Source: Phaeotremella fagi | Lineage: Eukaryota > Basidiomycota > Tremellomycetes > Tremellales > Phaeotremellaceae | Assembly (NCBI GenBank): GCA_001599715.1 | Contig: BCHU01000011.1 | Coordinates: forward strand, 558,001 to 622,000 | DNA: 64,000 bases | Reading direction: 5' to 3' | In this document: one piece after another, positions 9,293-18,944 of the stretch | Layout: each line of letters starts with the position of its first letter | Numbering within the stretch: position 1 is the first letter of the stretch | The notes under the pieces: generated by a model | Database searches by the model: none | What the model was told of the DNA's origin: nothing | What the model saw: only the letters and a program-made list of their open reading frames with translations | Program-made: the position numbers and the translations under genes

Positions 9293-11448
9293 CTATGAGC
9301 CTACAGCCACCGAATCTTCTTGAGCAATTTGTTCATCGACAGGGAGTTTCCACCATTTACTCCCCGAACCCCCCGATTTAACAGCTCTCATTGTCGAATT
9401 ATATAACCTCCGCCATCCCAAAAAAGTCTTATAATCCACAGACCCATCTAAAGACCTTTCAGCTCTAAACTTAATCCAAGAAGCCACGATCAAACATTCC
9501 GGTACATCTTTGAGGGAATCCTCAATAGCTCTCAACGCATTACTCGATTCTCCATATCCATCGATCCAGTCCTCGTAATAATGCCAAGCTGCTCTTTCGA
9601 TTTCGGCGTTGAGATCTTCGTATACCAGGAAACGGGGATAATTCTTTGTTGGGTTTTTGAGAGTGATAAGAGCTCGAGGTTTGTCTGAGGGATCGGTTGG
9701 GTTTGTTTGACGAAGGGGTCTGTTAGGGATTTGAACTTTTTGTTTTCTTTTATGGACTGGCCTCTGGAATGACAGTGGCGTTGCTGGTGGTACTGATGAT
9801 AACGGTGAGGATGATTTTCTCGCTGCCTGGCTTTGTCGTGATGTATCGCGACCTTCTGAGTATCCAGCCACCACCTCTGCGGAGAGTATCCTAGTGCTGG
9901 TCACACCATCTTCTTGTTTCACCAACGGAATATGATTATCGTGTGATGGTAATTCTCCCTAACAATACCGAGAATCAGTCTATACACTCAACTTCCCATC
10001 GGTCATCAACCTCACCTCAACAGACCTATTCGGATTAGAATCAGAATGACCTGAAATATCACCACTTTCGTCCAACATCTCATCGTGATTATTAGTTTCT
10101 TCCAAACGATCACCACAGTCAGAACCTGAGAAAAGGGGTGTGGGAGACGAAGCGCCGCCGGGTGCGGGGGATGGACTGATGAAGGAAGAAAAAGGTACTT
10201 TTCTTCGGACGTTTGTACCCAAAAGATTATCACCAGGAGTCTGACGTGAGAATCTGATATCAGTCTCCGTGATTGGTGGGGCGGATAAATTCGAAGGTAT
10301 CACTGTCGAGTTGTTATCTGTCTCGTCGTTGTGAAGCAAGTTGTTTTCGTTCGAATCAATTCGACGACGTTTCCCAAGTCTCCTCTCGTTGATGCAGGAG
10401 ATCCTTGGATCATCAAGCCGTTCATCGTCGTTTGAGTCTTGAGAACGTCCCACACCTTCCAAAAATTTTTGATGAGCCAAAGCTATCGCCTCTTGAAACT
10501 CCTTTTCCGATTTCCTTGCCCGAGCTTCGTTCTCAACAACCTTTTCCTCCCTCAACAACAATTGCCGATCCCGTTCTTTAACCTCAGCTTCTCTGCTTTC
10601 AACAGCTGCTTGCCTACGGTTAAGATCCCCTTGTCGTTGTCTCAGATCACATTCCTTCGATTCTGCAGCAGCGACCCTCATCCTTAAACCCTCTTCCCTT
10701 CTTTCAACAACAGCTTCCAATTCATTAACGTCAGCTTCCCGCCCCTGAAGATCCACTTGTATTCGTCCCAGAATATCTTCTCTCGATTTGAGATCAGCGT
10801 CCCTCGCCTGTAATCTTCTTTCCCTCCGTTCAATACCGTCCGCTTTTCTCGCAAGGTCCTTGTTCTGTTGCTCCAAATCATCTTCCTTCGATTTGAGATC
10901 ACCGTCCCTCGCCACTAATCTTCTTTCCCTCCGTTCAATACCGTCCGCTTTTCTCGTAAGATCCTTGTTCTGTTGCTCCAAATCACCTTTTTTCGATTTG
11001 AGAGCAGCGTCCCACGTCGTAAGTTTTTTTTCCATCCAATCAGTCGCAGCCTCTCTTCTCTTGAGATCCTCGTTTTGTCGTCCCAGACCCTCTTCGAGCG
11101 CAGCTTGCTTTGCCCCTATCGACTGTGTGTGCGCATCAAGTTTCTCCTTTTGTCGAAATAAATCCTCTTGACAAGATTTGACTTGATTCCCCCATGCTGT
11201 GAGACGCTGTATCTCAGGTGCCACTGCATCCCTATATTCTATTTTACCTTCTTCATAACTTTTAACTTCCTGTTCATGTTTGAGTTTATCTTGTTTGAAT
11301 TTTTGGATATCGTTTGCGATAGTATTCAGAGAATTGGTGAAGGCTTCTGGACCGAAATACTCTTTTAGGATGTTCAAGGATGAGTCGAGTTGATCGGGTG
11401 ATTCGGCCTGATGTTAGTTTCATTCTTCAGGAGAGATTGACTCACCAT
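9293..11448 (-). CDS. Orphan coiled-coil protein B with the same novel C-terminal domain
   Basis: This is a paralog of protein A, about 690 residues. As in A, exon 1 is only the ATG (11446-11448). A GTGAGT...ACATCAG intron follows, then AESPDQLDSSLNILKEYFGP. A long highly charged coiled coil (about residues 30-320) has 35-residue tandem units, then a basic KRRRID segment and a disordered Ser/Pro region. A second intron (about 9961-10014) leads to GELPSHDN and the terminal domain: NYPRFLVYEDLNAEIERAAW, YYEDWIDG, LIVASWIKFRAERS, DYKTFLGWRRLYNS and KWWK. Lysine/arginine blocks before the domain suggest nuclear location. No catalytic motif is visible. The matching gene structure and head-to-tail order show A and B arose by tandem duplication. 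Confidence 0.75.
10772..10981 (-). repeat. 105-nt tandem repeat (2 x 35 codons) in coiled-coil gene B
   Basis: Both units encode LEQQNKDL(T/A)RKADGIERR followed by ERRL(V/Q)ARD and a DLKS step. The 35-residue (5 x 7) period keeps the heptad register, consistent with coiled-coil growth by duplication. Weaker related steps (REAAV, LKSK, LQGRE) continue on both sides. Confidence 0.8.
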
Positions 11449-11692
11449 ACTGATTATAGGATGATAATGTTGATGAAGGTAAATAATGAAAGATAAAAGT
11501 GATGGGATCTTGCAAGGGAACTGCAGAAGAGCACGGGTTGCTGATGAAACACACTGATTGTGACTCAATCTTCTGAGGCTTTGATGTTCTGCTCTTGTAA
11601 GTTATATCCAGGTTTCATCAGTTATCTTTCAGCAGGTCTTCTCCGATGCCATACAATCAGAGGATACAACCAATTGCATAAACATCAGCAAT

Positions 11693-12408
11693 TTAATTCT
11701 TTAACAAGATCTCTTCGACAGCTTTTAACGTCAACCCTTCAGCGCCATCTCTGACTTCAAGAACCTGACAAGGTGAGTTAGTAGACTGTCGGTATCTTTA
11801 GAATAGTTTGTGTACCTTAGCAACCTCAGCGACCCTTTGGAAATAAGATAACGAAGATGCATGGAGCGTCATTAAATCAGTTGGACATCCGGAAGGTGAC
11901 CTGAGATGTTAGTAGAAATCACGACAAGGACATACCAATTGATTAATAAAAGTGGATTCGAAACTCGACCGTCTTTATGTGTCTTATAGTCTGTTAGTCG
12001 ATGGATCCATTTTGAAACGAACGTTAACATACCAATTCGTGTGAGAGTACCACGTATCTAGGTGAGTTCTCAGGTAATTCTAATTATCCTTGTCAGCTAT
12101 CATTCATCCTCTGACGAGAAATACATACCTTCAGCAATCTCATCTATACTCATATCATCCAGTTCTTCATCAACTTTCATAGATAGAGTCGCTTTCACTA
12201 TTTTCACTGTATGGTTTTTGTTGATGAGACACTGATCTTGAGATGTAGAAGAGACTTACCGGATATAGCTGCACTTCCTGTTCTCTTGGTGAATCTGAAT
12301 TTCTTGAGGGCGTCTTTGACGTCTGATCCTATTTCTACCGTGTGACTCTGTTGTGTTGTCAGCTGGGATATCGAGGTATGTTCTGTTAACTCTGACTCTA
12401 CTTACCAT
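11693..12408 (-). CDS. GMF1: Glia maturation factor (ADF-homology, Arp2/3 debranching)
   Basis: Six short exons splice to a protein of about 135 residues with one ADF-H domain. The reading is M, SHTVEIGSDVKDALKKFRFT, a V-x-MKVDEELDDMSIDEIAEE stretch, LPENSPRYVVLSHEL, THKDGRVSNPLLLINW, PSGCPTDLMTLHASSLSYFQ, RVAEVAKVLEVRDGAEGLTL and EEILLKN. This matches GMF family order and length (human GMF about 142 residues). It includes ELPE-x-x-PR(Y/F)(V/I)V and (H/D)DGRVS-x-P. GMF binds Arp2/3 and promotes branch dissociation at cortical actin patches. Exon 1 is again the ATG alone (12406-12408). It is head-to-head with the acyltransferase gene (about 350 bp apart). The exon 4 acceptor (TATAAG) is the least certain junction. 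Confidence 0.85.
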
Positions 12409-12759
12409 TGGTGTTCAAGTGATGTATTTGTAGTTGTTGTACTTTGCTGAAAGCAGATGACGTTCGACTCTCCTGTACTTGTACACTGTAAATCTTAAGG
12501 CACGGTTCAAATAACTTTGTCAAGTCGGTTCATCCCCAATATTGATTTGCATCTTCTCTTCACTTGTGATTCAACTTTATACATTTAGCAATCATTCATC
12601 AGCAACTACCGTGAACCATCAAAGACAGTAGGATAACTATAATAGACACTCACGGCACCACAATCATCAACTCTATCATCAGAGAACAACCCTGCATCAA
12701 TCTCAATCAATCAAACTTCACCCCTTTGTCTTCCATTTCAACCCACCCACTCAGCCGCA
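12409..12759. promoter_or_regulatory. Divergent promoter region, GMF / acyltransferase
   Basis: A 351-bp spacer between two divergently transcribed genes must contain both promoters. It is pyrimidine-rich toward the acyltransferase ATG (CAATCAATCAAACTTCACCCC), as is usual for 5' leaders in this group. No specific factor site is recognised. Confidence 0.45.
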
Positions 12760-14176
12760 ATGTCCTGGATATTCAAACCACTAGCTCTAGCTTCCACCTT
12801 AGCGTTCTCAACTCTAGGCCTATTATCTAAGAAATATGAAAAAGCTAGATTCTATTTCCATCTTAGTCTCTACGTCTCTACTTTAGGCGTGGTGTCAGTT
12901 TGGGGTGTGATAGTGTCGATACTTGCCACTGTCGCTGGTCAGGTATGTTCAACTTCCACGTCATCATACATCAATCCTTCTCCTACTATGATTGAGCTCG
13001 TACTGATTGTTCTTTGTTTTGTCATGTCAAATAGAGACTTAATATCAATTACTTGGTGGCAAGATCCTTCTACCACGTTTGTGGACCTTTGGTCGGGATT
13101 CGATTCGAAGTGGAGGGGGAAGAACATTTACAGAAACTTTTAACGTCTAGAGAAGGTAAACCACAAAGTGCTGTTTTGTTAGGTAATCATCAAAGGTAGG
13201 TTAGGTGCAGTCTTTCGATGGGTTAAACCTAATACAACCACCAGTTTTTTGGATATCCTATATCTAGGTCGAATTTTCCCTCAGAGAGCTGCTATCATGG
13301 CTAAACAGGAACTTAAATGGACACCTTTATTGGGTCAATATAGTGAGCTTTCAATGACTGATAGATCATATTCAAAAAGCTGACTTGTTATAGTGTCCTT
13401 GTCTGGTGCTGTTTTTGTCAATCGTAGAAATAGACATGACGCTGTTAAAGCCATCGAGCAAGCTGGAGATGACATGAAGAAGAAGGGGGTAAGTTGGTGG
13501 TGTTATTGAGTATACTCTTCGCTAGCTTACATGATTTTGATTCAGGTATCACTGTGGATCTTCCCCGAGGGAACACGTTCATCATCCGCTGAGAACGCTA
13601 TGTTGCCGTTCAAAAAAGGAGCTTTCCATCTAGCTGTTCAAGCTCAAGTACCTATCGTACCTGTCGTTTGTGAGAATTATCATCGATTGTTTGATGGTCG
13701 TCGAAGAATGGAATGTGGAGTTTTACGGATTAAAGGTGGGTCCGAAGAATTTAGTCCTTTTCCTTGATGATCCAATGTTAACGCATTGTTCAGTTCTTCC
13801 ACCAATTTCAACTGTCGGATTGACGAGTGACGATGTAACTCAGTTATCTGAATCAACAAGAGAATCTATGCTGGCGACGTTAAAAGAAATTTCCGTTCCA
13901 GGTCCATCACAAATCGAAAACCAAACTCCAAGCATTGAAGAGGTAACCAAAGTCGAACCAGAGTCAGAATCATTTAGACAAAGAAACAATCCAACGAGAA
14001 AAGAATCTTCTGATAGTAGTGACTCTTCGATCGTTCATGCTAAAGCTGGAATCAGTAATGAATCGATAGCTGAGACTGGGAGTGAAGTTGAAAATAAAGA
14101 TGGTAAAGGTTGGGATAGTACTGAGGATGAAATGGATGATGATGCGGTTTTGATGAAGAAACCTAAGAGTTTATAG
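12760..14176 (+). CDS. SLC1: 1-acyl-sn-glycerol-3-phosphate acyltransferase (PlsC family)
   Basis: It acylates lysophosphatidic acid to phosphatidic acid in the ER/lipid-droplet glycerolipid pathway. The N-terminus (MSWIFKPLALASTLAFSTLG) and a second hydrophobic stretch (FHLSLYVSTLGVVSVWGVIV) form membrane segments. PlsC blocks appear in order across exons. Block I is NHQSFLD (NHx4D), formed by splicing AATCATCAAAG to TTTTTTGGAT. Block II is FVNRRNR, block III is FPEGTRS and block IV is VPIVPV. After LPPISTVGLTSDDV the C-terminus is a long acidic, Ser-rich disordered tail (to 14176) not present in bacterial PlsC. Five exons. Confidence 0.93.
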
Positions 14177-14537
14177 TGTAACTGTGATGGTGATGTATAT
14201 ATAGTATAATGAGTCTTTGCTCCTCATGACATTGGTTCATGGTCACGACTACATACCATTCAGAGGGTATACTAGCAAATTGTACCAGTGTACGAGTACT
14301 GTATGATCAACCAAGATGAGATGCCACGCGCCTAAAGCTTCCGCCGCGTTGATACAACCTAACCTACAATTAGGACAAGATTAGAACAACATCACATTTG
14401 TTATATCATTCTCGTCAGTCTAGAACAACACTCACAAGCAAGGAATATAGAAGAACACAACCTAATCTCAACAACGCCAATTCATCCAATCTCTTATCCC
14501 TGGAATAGGAAAGAAATCAAGTGAAACTTGAACAAAA
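14177..14537. other. Intergenic region
   Basis: This is 361 bp between two + strand genes. It holds the acyltransferase 3' UTR and the AP-1 beta promoter with a run of CAACAACG/AACAAC-like leader sequence. I see no RNA gene. Confidence 0.4.
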
Positions 14538-17376
14538 ATGGCAGCTCCTCCTCGAAAAGGTACGTTCCAAACATAGTTCTACATCTTTTCATAGTCTGTC
14601 ATAACTAACATAACTACTAGGGGAGAACTACGAACTCCGACAACAACTCAATAGCGAATATCGAGAGAAGAGAGCGGACGCTATCAAAAGAGTTATAGCT
14701 AATCATACGATTGGTAAAGATTGTAGTGGTCTTTTTCCAGATGTCGTCAAGAACATGGTAAGTTCTATTTTGATCTTTTTCTGGATTTGGATTTGGGAAT
14801 ACTGATCCTGTTTGACTTTGATAGCAAACTGAAGATTTGGAACAGAAGAAATTGGTTTATCTCTATTTAATGAATTACGCCAAAACACAACCTGAATTAG
14901 TTATCCTTGCAGTCAACACTTTTGTCAAGGTTCGTACTCCGTCTCAAACTGTTACTGCAAGTATCACGAACACTGACTGACACTTGGATTCCTTTTAGGA
15001 TACCGCTGATCCAAATCCTTTGATTAGGGCACTAGCCATAAGAACAATGTCAGTGTTGAGGGCAGAGAAGATATTGGATTATCTAGCTTCACCACTTTCA
15101 CGTTGTTTGAAAGATGAGAACCCATATGTTAGGAAGACAGCGGCTCTTTGCGTTGCTAAAGTGTTCGATTTGAAACCTGAGCTATGTGTTGAATATGGAT
15201 TCATCGAGACGTTGAGGGATCTGATTGGTGATGGGAATCCGATGGTATGTCAATCCCTAACCATTCTCCGTTTAATGTTTCTAGTTACGAATTGCTAATC
15301 CACCTATGACAGGTTGTCGCCAACGCCGTAGCAGCCTTAGCAGATATTCACGAAGCTTCGTTAGCTCTTCCCCCTTCCCCACCTTCATCTCCAGGCGGAT
15401 CATCACCACCACCCTCAGCTCGACCTTCATCATCATTATTCATCATAGATCAAGGAACACTCACGAAATTATTGGTAGCACTCAACGAATGTTCTGAATG
15501 GGGTAGAATAGCTATTCTAAATACTTTGGCTAGATATAAAGCAGTGGATAATCAGGAAAGCGAACATATTTGTGAAAGAGTCATGCCTCAGTTCCAACAT
15601 GCTAACGCTGCTGTTGTTTTGGGGGCTGTCAAGGTATGTTTTTCTGGATTGGTTTTGGGGGTGAGGACTAGGACTGATGGAGATAGGTTATTATGGTTCA
15701 TATTAAACAAGTTACGAAGGATGAATTGATCAAACAATTGACGAGAAAAATGGCTCCTCCATTAGGTGAGTTAGATGAATGCCGGAAATTTTTAACTCAT
15801 CGATACCAGTCACCCTGGTATCTTCCGCACCTGAAGTTCAATGGGTAGCCTTGAGAAATATCAATCTTCTACTCCAAAAACGACCCGATATCCTCGCCAA
15901 CGAAATGAGAGTTTTCTTCTGTAAATATAACGATCCTCCTTATGTTAAAGTTGAGAAACTTGAGATCATGGTTAGATTGTCTTCTGAGAAGAACGTCGAT
16001 ACTTTACTTGGTGAATTGAAAGAGTACGTTTTCTTTAAACCTTTCATATGGTGATATAGTTTACTGATCGTTCACTAGATACGCCTCTGAAGTTGATGTC
16101 GATTTCGTTCGAAAGGCCGTTAGAGCTATTGGTCAAACTGCTATCAAGATTGATGAAGCCGCCGAAAGATGTGTTGGAGTTCTTATGGATCTTATCGAAA
16201 CCAGAGTCAGCTATGTCGTACAAGAAGCTGTTATTGTTATCAAAGTAAGATTGGCTTCCAGTTAAGTGGGATTTTGATTAATGAATTCATTTTAGGATAT
16301 TTTCCGAAAATACCCACATTCATACGAAGGAATCATACCTGCTCTATGTGCGAATCTCGATGAACTTGATGAACCAGAAGCTAAAGCTTCGTTGATTTGG
16401 ATTATTGGAGAATACGCTGAAAAAATCGAAAACGCCGATGAACTTTTGGCAACTTTCCTTGAAACTTTCCGTGAAGAGAGTTATCCTGTGAGTCCGTTTG
16501 ATGACACATCATTAGTGTTTGCGTTGACGAATTTCAACTGTATAAGGTCCAACTGCAAACTCTGACCGCTATCGTTAAATTGTTCTTGAAGAAACCTGAC
16601 GAATCGCAAGCGATCGTCCAAAGAGTCTTACAAGCTGCCACGAAAGATTGTGATAGTCCTGACGTCCGTGATCGGGCTTATATTTATTGGAGATTGTTGT
16701 CTTCCGATCCAGCTGCTGCAAAGGTAGGTCTTGGTTTTTGGGGAAAGAAGTTTAAGAAGCTGAACTGGTTTGTTAGGCTGTTGTTTTATCTGTTCGTCCA
16801 CCGATCTCTTTACCGCAGACTACGGTCGCTCCTGCTATTTTGGAAGAACTTTTGGGAGAGATATCATCACTCGCTAGTGTTTATCATAAACCTGCTGCTA
16901 CTTTCATTGGGAAAGGTCGATTAGGTGCCGAAGAGATGCAGAGACGAGCGAATGAGTGAGTGTTACCTTATGTCCCTTCCAAAGAGCATCGACTGAAATA
17001 TCGCATCAGGCCTGAAGAAGAAGGTATGAGAGAGAGAGGACTCCAAACGGTGGTTGCTGGTCAACAAGCAGAGAATTTGTTAGATTTCGATGACGACGAA
17101 CCATCAAACGATTCAAACTCTTTACAAAACCTACATTCCAATCCGATCATTTCATCTCAGGCCATCGCTTCTGCGGCGAAATCTGTTAATCCATTGGACG
17201 AATTGATGGATCTGTTCTCGACGGCGTCGATGGTTCCTCCAACGACTACGGCTAGTGCACCGGTTGGTGCTGGTGCGGGGGCTTTTGATGGATTGGAGAC
17301 GGTCGGGGTTAATGGTAATAAAGCTGCGACGACTGCTGCTGCTGGTGGATCGGATGATCTTTTGGGATTGTTCTAG
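14538..17376 (+). CDS. APL2: AP-1 clathrin adaptor complex beta subunit
   Basis: This is the large beta adaptin of a clathrin adaptor at the trans-Golgi/endosome. After MAAPPRK the spliced protein reads [20 protein letters not shown], then [40 protein letters not shown] and [20 protein letters not shown]. This is the classical beta1/beta2-adaptin N-terminal solenoid. The trunk continues through [20 protein letters not shown] and [21 protein letters not shown] hinge follows with LLDFDDDE, a clathrin-box-like motif. The protein ends DDLLGLF with no appendage (ear) domain, as in other fungal AP-1 beta subunits. A Pro/Ser-rich loop ([20 protein letters not shown]) interrupts the trunk around 15370-15430. 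There are about ten short introns. NECAP, a coat accessory factor, is encoded at about 49 kb. Confidence 0.95.
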
Positions 17377-17556
17377 ATTTGGTTATGAATATTATATGAG
17401 TTTAAACGGATTGGGGTTTGTTCTTATGCATTGTAGAATCTTTGATGATTCGGAGTTGGAGTTGTGATTGCATATCTGGAGTATACAACATGACTAGATA
17501 CCGTGTCTCAAAAGATATCTCTCTCAATCAAATACAACGAATGAAGTCATCGAATT

Positions 17557-18022
17557 TCATCTAGATCTATTGAGATTATCCAAGACCTGTGAATACCTTG
17601 AACTTCTTTTCGAACCAGTGTCCAAAGTAGTATGAGTATGTGTATGAGAATGCGTATGAGAATGAGAATGAGTTTGAGTAGAAGGAGGTGTCCAAGCCCG
17701 AGGTCGAGAAATCTTAGCATGGGTATTAGGATAGAAAGTAAGATTCATCTCTCCAACTCCAACACCTGTAAACTTCAAAGGGGATTTATCACCTTTCTTG
17801 ATATGTCGTTTAATCTCCGGGAGAATATTTGGATCTCTTCGAACACTTGCCCAGGTTTCGGTGTAATCCCCTGGTTTGGATTTGGGGATTGTTGGAGTGG
17901 AACGTGAGGATGAAGCGTGGGAGGGGGTTTGGTACTGAGACTACAGTAATTTCTCAGTTAGAATTTGAGAGGGAATGACCACTTACATGAGAATATTTTG
18001 ATTTATCTTGTTGCTTAGGCAT
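17557..18022 (-). CDS. Small orphan protein with a His/Thr/Ser repeat tail
   Basis: Two exons joined by a GTAAGT...CTGTAG intron encode about 130 residues starting MPKQQDKSKYSHSQYQTPSH. A conserved-looking core reads DYTETWASVRRDPNILPEIK, then KKGDKSPLKFTGVGVGEMNL and TFYPNTHAKISRPRAW. The tail alternates His with Ser or Thr (THSHSHTHSHTHTHTT) from a hexanucleotide repeat. There is no signal peptide or membrane span. I do not recognise a family. The His-rich tail could bind metal, but that is only inference from composition. It is convergent with the AP-1 beta gene. Confidence 0.6.
17628..17672. repeat. Degenerate hexanucleotide microsatellite (GTATGA/GAATGA)n
   Basis: About seven imperfect copies of (G)(T/A)ATGA lie on the + strand and encode the alternating His-Ser/Thr run of the reverse-strand gene. 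Likely length-variable. Confidence 0.7.
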
Positions 18023-18944
18023 TGTGTTTCAATGAATTTCAGTGAGAGCGAGATTAAGAAAACGTTCCTATCACACCTTTATCAATATTTATCAAGAAAC
18101 GCTGCATTGTTCAGAAGGCTCCTTTCTTCTCGTTTTAGGAGTACATTATTGTGGAAGCTGTACGGACTGGAGGTCTTCTTTGGAGGTCTTCTTTCAGAAG
18201 GCACTTTCGGGAGAAAAACGAATAGATGAACAATTTGATTGTTCACATTATTGTACTTCTATTCTTCTTGTGTTCATGGAAGACTAGATGCTCGTGGTTA
18301 GAAGACTACTGTTGGATTGGTGTGATTTGAATTGCCACCAGTATGCGGTGCCACGCAGTCAGTCAGTTACGGTTCGACACTAGCGTCATGAGTAGACGAG
18401 GACGAGGACATTACAGCACCAGCACCAACCATCTCTCCTTTTATCATTTATCATTTATCATTTCTCATTACTTTACTTTATTCTCACTAATATTCATTTT
18501 CATAGTTCTGGGTTACATCTCTTCATTCTCTCGGGGTTAAAGGTTTCTACATGTGCTTAGATTAAAGATCAAAATTAAAAATTTACGATTCCAATTTCCA
18601 TCCCCGAACTAGACCCCCTCGTTGAGCTTGACCGTTCCTCGTATTCAACACCGACACCGTCACTGTTTCATCAAATCCAATCCAAGGGTACATCATTACT
18701 TGTTCTCATCATTCTTTCACCTTTCTATCTAAAACACCTGTCTCCCTCTTTGTATATACTCTATACAACCATATCGTGAACTCATCTCATCACATCATTA
18801 ACGTCATCACCAACACCGACATCGTAGGTCATCTTCCCATAAATTTCTCTCCCCTTTGATCAAAGACTCCGCAGTTATTCTGATCAATCAAACATCCACT
18901 TATCAATCTTGTTAGATATTCTCATCACTCACGTCATCCCTACC
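18023..18944. other. Long divergent intergenic region
   Basis: This is 920 bp between the small reverse-strand gene and the RRM gene. The last 500 bp are strongly C/T-rich on the + strand (for example CATTTATCATTTATCATTTC and CATCTCATCACATCATTA), typical of a long pyrimidine-rich 5' leader/promoter. A 16-bp direct repeat (TGGAGGTCTTCTTTGG/AGGTCTTCTTTC) occurs near 18165-18195. No gene is supported. Confidence 0.45.

Noticed and set aside
10788..11171. Forward frame of 127 codons with repeated LLSLRSIPSAFL motifs
   Set aside because: It is the antisense shadow of the tandem coiled-coil repeats of gene B; the repeats are explained by the reverse strand.
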